A DNA stretch of 10,274 bases, taken from NCBI GenBank assembly GCA_002499325.1, contig DALC01000111.1:7645-17918 (forward strand), in the 5' to 3' direction. A program made the position numbers and the translations under genes. The stretch comes from Euryarchaeota archaeon UBA538 (GTDB taxonomy: Archaea; Thermoplasmatota; Poseidoniia; Poseidoniales; Thalassarchaeaceae). Of this stretch, positions 7,193 to 10,274 are shown piece after piece. The number at the start of each line of letters is the position of its first letter. The first letter of the stretch is position 1. The notes beneath the pieces were generated by a model, which was not told the DNA's origin, ran no database searches, and worked only from the letters and a program-made list of their open reading frames with translations.

Positions 7193-9600
7193 TGCCAGTT
7201 CTCCCTTATGTCCGAGTAAACAGTTATTCTCGATTCCTCGGGAACGACCCAGACAACTGCTACATAACCGGGCTCCGTGATGCTCAGTGTGATATTGGCA
7301 TCTGAGTATGCTGATATTGAGTCGGGGGCCTGGATGTCCCACAATTCTCCAGGAGGGCCCGATGCAGAGACGAATATTGGAAGAGTCTCATTCTGAAGAT
7401 TGCTGATATGTATGAAACTCGAGCCGAAAAACGAAGACCCGTTTCTCAATCCTCCGGGGGATACCCACAGTTCTGGTCCGTTAGATATCAAAAAGGAAGA
7501 GACCATTGTATTAGCATCGCATACTACTAGCCATCCGCCTTCTTGAACGACTAATGAGCCGTTTCCTGTATATTCATCGGGTAGTTCGATGAAGGAGTAG
7601 TCACCCATCGTCCTATTCCAACTAATGTTGGGGTCAACTTCTGGGAAGTCGGTTTGCGTTGGACAGAAAGGGGCGGTGGACTCAACGAGTCCTACTGAGT
7701 GCCCAGAAAATATCTGAGGTATCTTGAGTGTACCTTCCATTGAGTTAACTAGCGGGGAGGTCTTCTCGATTGGAGTCCTCCAGGAGCTGGTGTTTCCATC
7801 ATCCCACGTGATTGTTAAGAGGGGTCCGAGGTGCCTCCCTAAATAGTCTGAAGGACCACTAATTGACGCCCCATTTACCCCCAAAAGACAGATCTGATTA
7901 TTTCCTTGAGCGATAGCAGAATCATTGAGTGGAGACCATCTGGGGTTTGAGATTGAGACATTTCCCGAGGACTCATCTTCAATGATGAAGTTAGTACAGA
8001 TTACCGGCTCTTGGAGAGTTCCCGTGAGCTCCCAGACGGCTCTGTCCTGATACCTTCTCGTATCCGGGATTATAGTAATCACATGTTCCTCATAGTGCCC
8101 TGAAATTTCCGAGAAGATTCTGATATTGGCGGTTCTATTATCCAGTAAAACTGAGTTTTCCGCTGATATGGTGACATTTATGAGACCATTTTCATACTGT
8201 GTGACTCCATCAATTCTGCATGTTTGAGAATCATAGTTACAGTCAGAATCAAGAACAAGTCGCGTTTCTGTTCCTTCGATTCTGAATTGTACCCAACCAG
8301 ATACTGGCATTACTCCATCTGGGGATATCTGCAGAGGAATTATGGTATCCTCTCCCACGGAGTATCTGACCTCGTCTGGCCATTCAGAGGTCTCGATCCC
8401 CTCGTCCCATTCTGAGATTCCATAAGCCCCGTCTATTCCGGGGAATGCCACTACAAGTATGAAAATCATAAGTGCCAGTATTTGATTCCTGGAAATATCG
8501 TCCAAGCCCTTGGATTCGTCTACAACAAATGGATCTAAGATTGGAGTAGGGCTAAATCTTCTCCAGACTGCTATTGTGGCGATTACCAACCATGGAAACC
8601 ATGGGTCGGCGGAAAAAACGAGAACCATGAAAAATAGTGTAGAAGCGAAAATCAGAGTTTGCTTCTCATCTGAAAGAAGGTCCTCTGGACCCATTATTGC
8701 ATGGAGAAGATGGTCCCCCGGGAAACCTGGGACTGGTAACAGCATTATCCACGAGACTGTACAAAGTCCAAGACCTGCAATCGCCAGCGGATCTAGCCAC
8801 TGGAGTTTTATGTCCAAATTCTCTATTATGCCTAAAAATTGAAACATCTCTAGGATGGAGTTGCCACTCAATACCATCGGGGGGGAGTTCAGAGGAGGGG
8901 GCTGAGTAGAAGTGATTGATACCCCCACTATGGTCATTATGATGCCTGAAAGGAACAAAACCAATGGTGAAGTAACCTCTATCAGACCTAACGCCTTTCT
9001 GTTGGGAATGGGGACCTGATCAGACCTCCTTTGTGAGATGAACCCTGCTATTCCGAACGGCCATACAGGTTCGGAGATAGGGAAGGCCAGAGGGGTCAAT
9101 TGGCCAATGGAAACTCCATATCTTAACGCAACTCTTCTTCTCGCCTCACTGGCAAGTAATATTGTGATTGCTAACGGAATTGAGAATCTTGCGCATGAAT
9201 CAGCAATGATTGGAATGCCAAAACTTAGTTCAGGATCATTCCTTAACAATAGCCCAGTACCTGCCACTGTCATGAATGAGAACATAGTTATCCAGATTAC
9301 TACCTGTTGCCAGCGAGGCATTACGAATACGCCTGTAGGTAGTTCTACGACGCTCATAACAGGTGGGTTTCCCCTATCCAGGAGGCCTATCATTCCTAAC
9401 TTCTCAAGGTGTGAATTCATGTCCAGTAGGCATTCACTCACGGACTTCCCATCAATCCCATTTACTCTCCAAGAGTATTCCCCTGACTCGACTTCACCAA
9501 GGACAAAATACCTAGATGAAATGACTTGTATTAAGTCCCTCTTGCTCCAAGTCTCAGTATCGATTTCGAGCCTTTCTGGCTCCGACTCTGAAGCTGTCAC
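7189..9600 (-). CDS. Multi-pass membrane protein: site-2-protease-like (M50) core lacking zinc ligands, fused to large ectodomain
   Basis: A membrane protein of 803 residues whose exact function I do not know. Residues 20-95 form a soluble domain like the one preceding the membrane core in EGY-like/archaeal site-2 proteases. Hydrophobic segments lie near 98-118, 133-151, 206-230, 268-291, 315-347 (one or two) and 373-391. M50 landmarks remain: ARRRVALRYGV (153-163), PFGIAGFI (181-188), PIPNRKAL (197-204) and MLLPVPGFPGDHLLHAIMG (286-304). The HExxH position reads SEARR (151-155, checked against the DNA) and the LDG position reads FPG (293-295), so both zinc histidines and the aspartate seem lost while Glu152 stays. 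This points to a catalytically dead homologue. Residues about 392-803 form a probable external domain with cysteines 454, 461, 535, 571, 646 and 694 and eleven N-x-S/T sequons. The start is GTG without a clear Shine-Dalgarno, so the N-terminus is uncertain. It sits between atpD and panE in one apparent operon. Confidence 0.7.
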   Translation of the reverse strand: MTASESEPERLEIDTETWSKRDLIQVISSRYFVLGEVESGEYSWRVNGIDGKSVSECLLDMNSHLEKLGMIGLLDRGNPPVMSVVELPTGVFVMPRWQQVVIWITMFSFMTVAGTGLLLRNDPELSFGIPIIADSCARFSIPLAITILLASEARRRVALRYGVSIGQLTPLAFPISEPVWPFGIAGFISQRRSDQVPIPNRKALGLIEVTSPLVLFLSGIIMTIVGVSITSTQPPPLNSPPMVLSGNSILEMFQFLGIIENLDIKLQWLDPLAIAGLGLCTVSWIMLLPVPGFPGDHLLHAIMGPEDLLSDEKQTLIFASTLFFMVLVFSADPWFPWLVIATIAVWRRFSPTPILDPFVVDESKGLDDISRNQILALMIFILVVAFPGIDGAYGISEWDEGIETSEWPDEVRYSVGEDTIIPLQISPDGVMPVSGWVQFRIEGTETRLVLDSDCNYDSQTCRIDGVTQYENGLINVTISAENSVLLDNRTANIRIFSEISGHYEEHVITIIPDTRRYQDRAVWELTGTLQEPVICTNFIIEDESSGNVSISNPRWSPLNDSAIAQGNNQICLLGVNGASISGPSDYLGRHLGPLLTITWDDGNTSSWRTPIEKTSPLVNSMEGTLKIPQIFSGHSVGLVESTAPFCPTQTDFPEVDPNISWNRTMGDYSFIELPDEYTGNGSLVVQEGGWLVVCDANTMVSSFLISNGPELWVSPGGLRNGSSFFGSSFIHISNLQNETLPIFVSASGPPGELWDIQAPDSISAYSDANITLSITEPGYVAVVWVVPEESRITVYSDIRENWQ

Positions 9601-9607
9601 GGCTAAT

Positions 9608-9651
9608 GCAAGAGGAGGTATGATTTTACCCCTCGCTTCGGGAGTTCTTGC
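9608..9651 (-). other. Possible RNA hairpin in the atpD downstream gap
   Basis: On the minus strand, an outer 6-bp stem can form between GCAAGA (9651-9646) and TCTTGC (9613-9608). It encloses an inner stem GGGGTA (9632-9627) with TACCTC (9620-9615) that includes one G-U pair and has a 6-nt loop. The internal loop is lopsided (13 nt against 1). It fills nearly the whole gap of 53 nt between atpD and the next gene and includes the only SD-like purine run (GAGGGGT). It could be a weak attenuator, a processing site or chance; there is no U-tract to call it an intrinsic terminator. Confidence 0.3.
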
Positions 9652-9653
9652 GT

Positions 9654-10271
9654 CTACTTGTTCTTGAAGCGCTTGAGTCGAAAGGTTTCCTCTCTTTCCA
9701 TCTCTTCAAGTCTGAGCTGTATGAAAGTCTGCGCCTCCTTCATCTCAGGGATTACTTTGAACTCAAGAGCATTGACTCTACGTTTTGTAGCCTCGATCTC
9801 TTCTAGTAGCCTCTTTAGTGTGGCCTCCATCTCCGCCGCTTTGACGACCTTCTCAATCAGAAGTGAGTAAGAGTCTGCTGCCTCATCGATATAAGGGGAG
9901 CCCCCTATGAGTCCCAAGCCTCTATCCTCTGTAGAAAGTTTGAGATTTTCACCGTCCACCTTCGGTACCACGACTCCCATAATATTCCTGCGAGAAACAC
10001 TGACTTCTGGTCTCTTGGATGCTGCTATAGCCGCACTCTTGACTGAAAGCCCGCCCTCGATTGAAGATGCTAAGCTGATTGCCTGAAGCGCATCCCTGTA
10101 AGTTCCGACAAGTTCCTCCCTAGCTGAAATCATCTCAGACAGTAGAGTTCTGAATTCATGAAACAGGCCGTCCCTTTTCATTTTTAGAAGATTGTACCCA
10201 CTACTAGTCTGCTTAATGCGTCGCTTTAGATTGATCAACTCGGACCTAGTTGGCTTTATGTCCAGAGCCAT
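9654..10271 (-). CDS. atpD: A/V-type ATP synthase subunit D
   Basis: Central-stalk rotor subunit of the archaeal A-type (V-type-like) ATP synthase; with subunit F it turns inside the A3B3 head and couples ion flow in the membrane to ATP synthesis. The 205-residue protein is complete and of normal length. It opens with the family signature PTRSELINLKRRIKQ (residues 7-21) and KMKRDGLFHEF (30-40) and ends with KRRVNALEFKVIPEMKEAQ and the terminal FRLKRFK. Two long helices (about 1-70 and 130-200) form the coiled-coil shaft, joined by a shorter middle part that carries GLGLIGGSPY. Only 3 nt lie upstream of its ATG in the window, so its ribosome binding site and the expected preceding ATPase subunit genes cannot be seen. 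No other ATPase subunit follows; the next gene is the site-2-protease-like membrane protein, 53 nt downstream. Confidence 0.95.
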   Translation of the reverse strand: MALDIKPTRSELINLKRRIKQTSSGYNLLKMKRDGLFHEFRTLLSEMISAREELVGTYRDALQAISLASSIEGGLSVKSAAIAASKRPEVSVSRRNIMGVVVPKVDGENLKLSTEDRGLGLIGGSPYIDEAADSYSLLIEKVVKAAEMEATLKRLLEEIEATKRRVNALEFKVIPEMKEAQTFIQLRLEEMEREETFRLKRFKNK

Positions 10272-10274
10272 ACT

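Noticed and set aside
7193..7342. A 50-codon N-terminal extension of panE
   Set aside because: The PanE Rossmann strand begins right after the internal Met at 7192, which has a GGGAG site upstream and an ATGA junction. The extension overlaps the previous gene and resembles no PanE.
9038..9667. Plus-strand ORF of 209 codons opposite the M50-like gene
   Set aside because: It lies antisense to the N-terminal part of a coherent membrane protein with family landmarks. Its translation shows no recognisable domain.

Overview
The window looks archaeal, most likely a marine Thermoplasmatota such as Marine Group II (Candidatus Poseidoniales). The support is a subunit D of an A/V-type ATP synthase, a canonical archaeal-type SMC followed directly by a ScpA kleisin, Shine-Dalgarno sites of the GGTG type, and a multi-pass membrane protein with a large sequon-rich ectodomain. 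The lineage name is inference; 'archaeon' is well supported. The DNA is almost entirely coding. No gene-free stretch exceeds about 70 bases, and I see no tRNA, rRNA, CRISPR array or insertion sequence.

Left part (1-4432, minus strand): a two-gene chromosome-organisation operon. smc (1310 aa, with an unusual acidic tail of about 128 residues) is followed after 2 nt by scpA, which runs off the left edge. SMC and ScpA would form the ring-shaped condensin-like complex. A 70-bp divergent gap (4433-4502) separates smc from nadB.

Middle (4503-6248, plus strand): nadB, L-aspartate oxidase, the first step of de novo NAD synthesis. Its stop codon overlaps the stop codon of the convergent panE.

Right part (10271-6245, minus strand): atpD (A/V-ATPase central-stalk subunit D), then after 53 nt a membrane protein of 803 aa, then by a 4-nt ATGA overlap panE (ketopantoate reductase, coenzyme A synthesis). 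The membrane protein is the most interesting item. It keeps landmarks of the EGY-like/archaeal site-2 protease (M50) core, but all three zinc-ligand positions appear substituted, and it carries an ectodomain of about 410 residues with six cysteines and eleven N-glycosylation sequons. It reads as a pseudoprotease turned into a surface or membrane-sensing protein.

Overall the window joins housekeeping genes (chromosome folding, NAD and CoA cofactors, energy) with one undescribed-looking membrane protein. I see no mobile or defence system.
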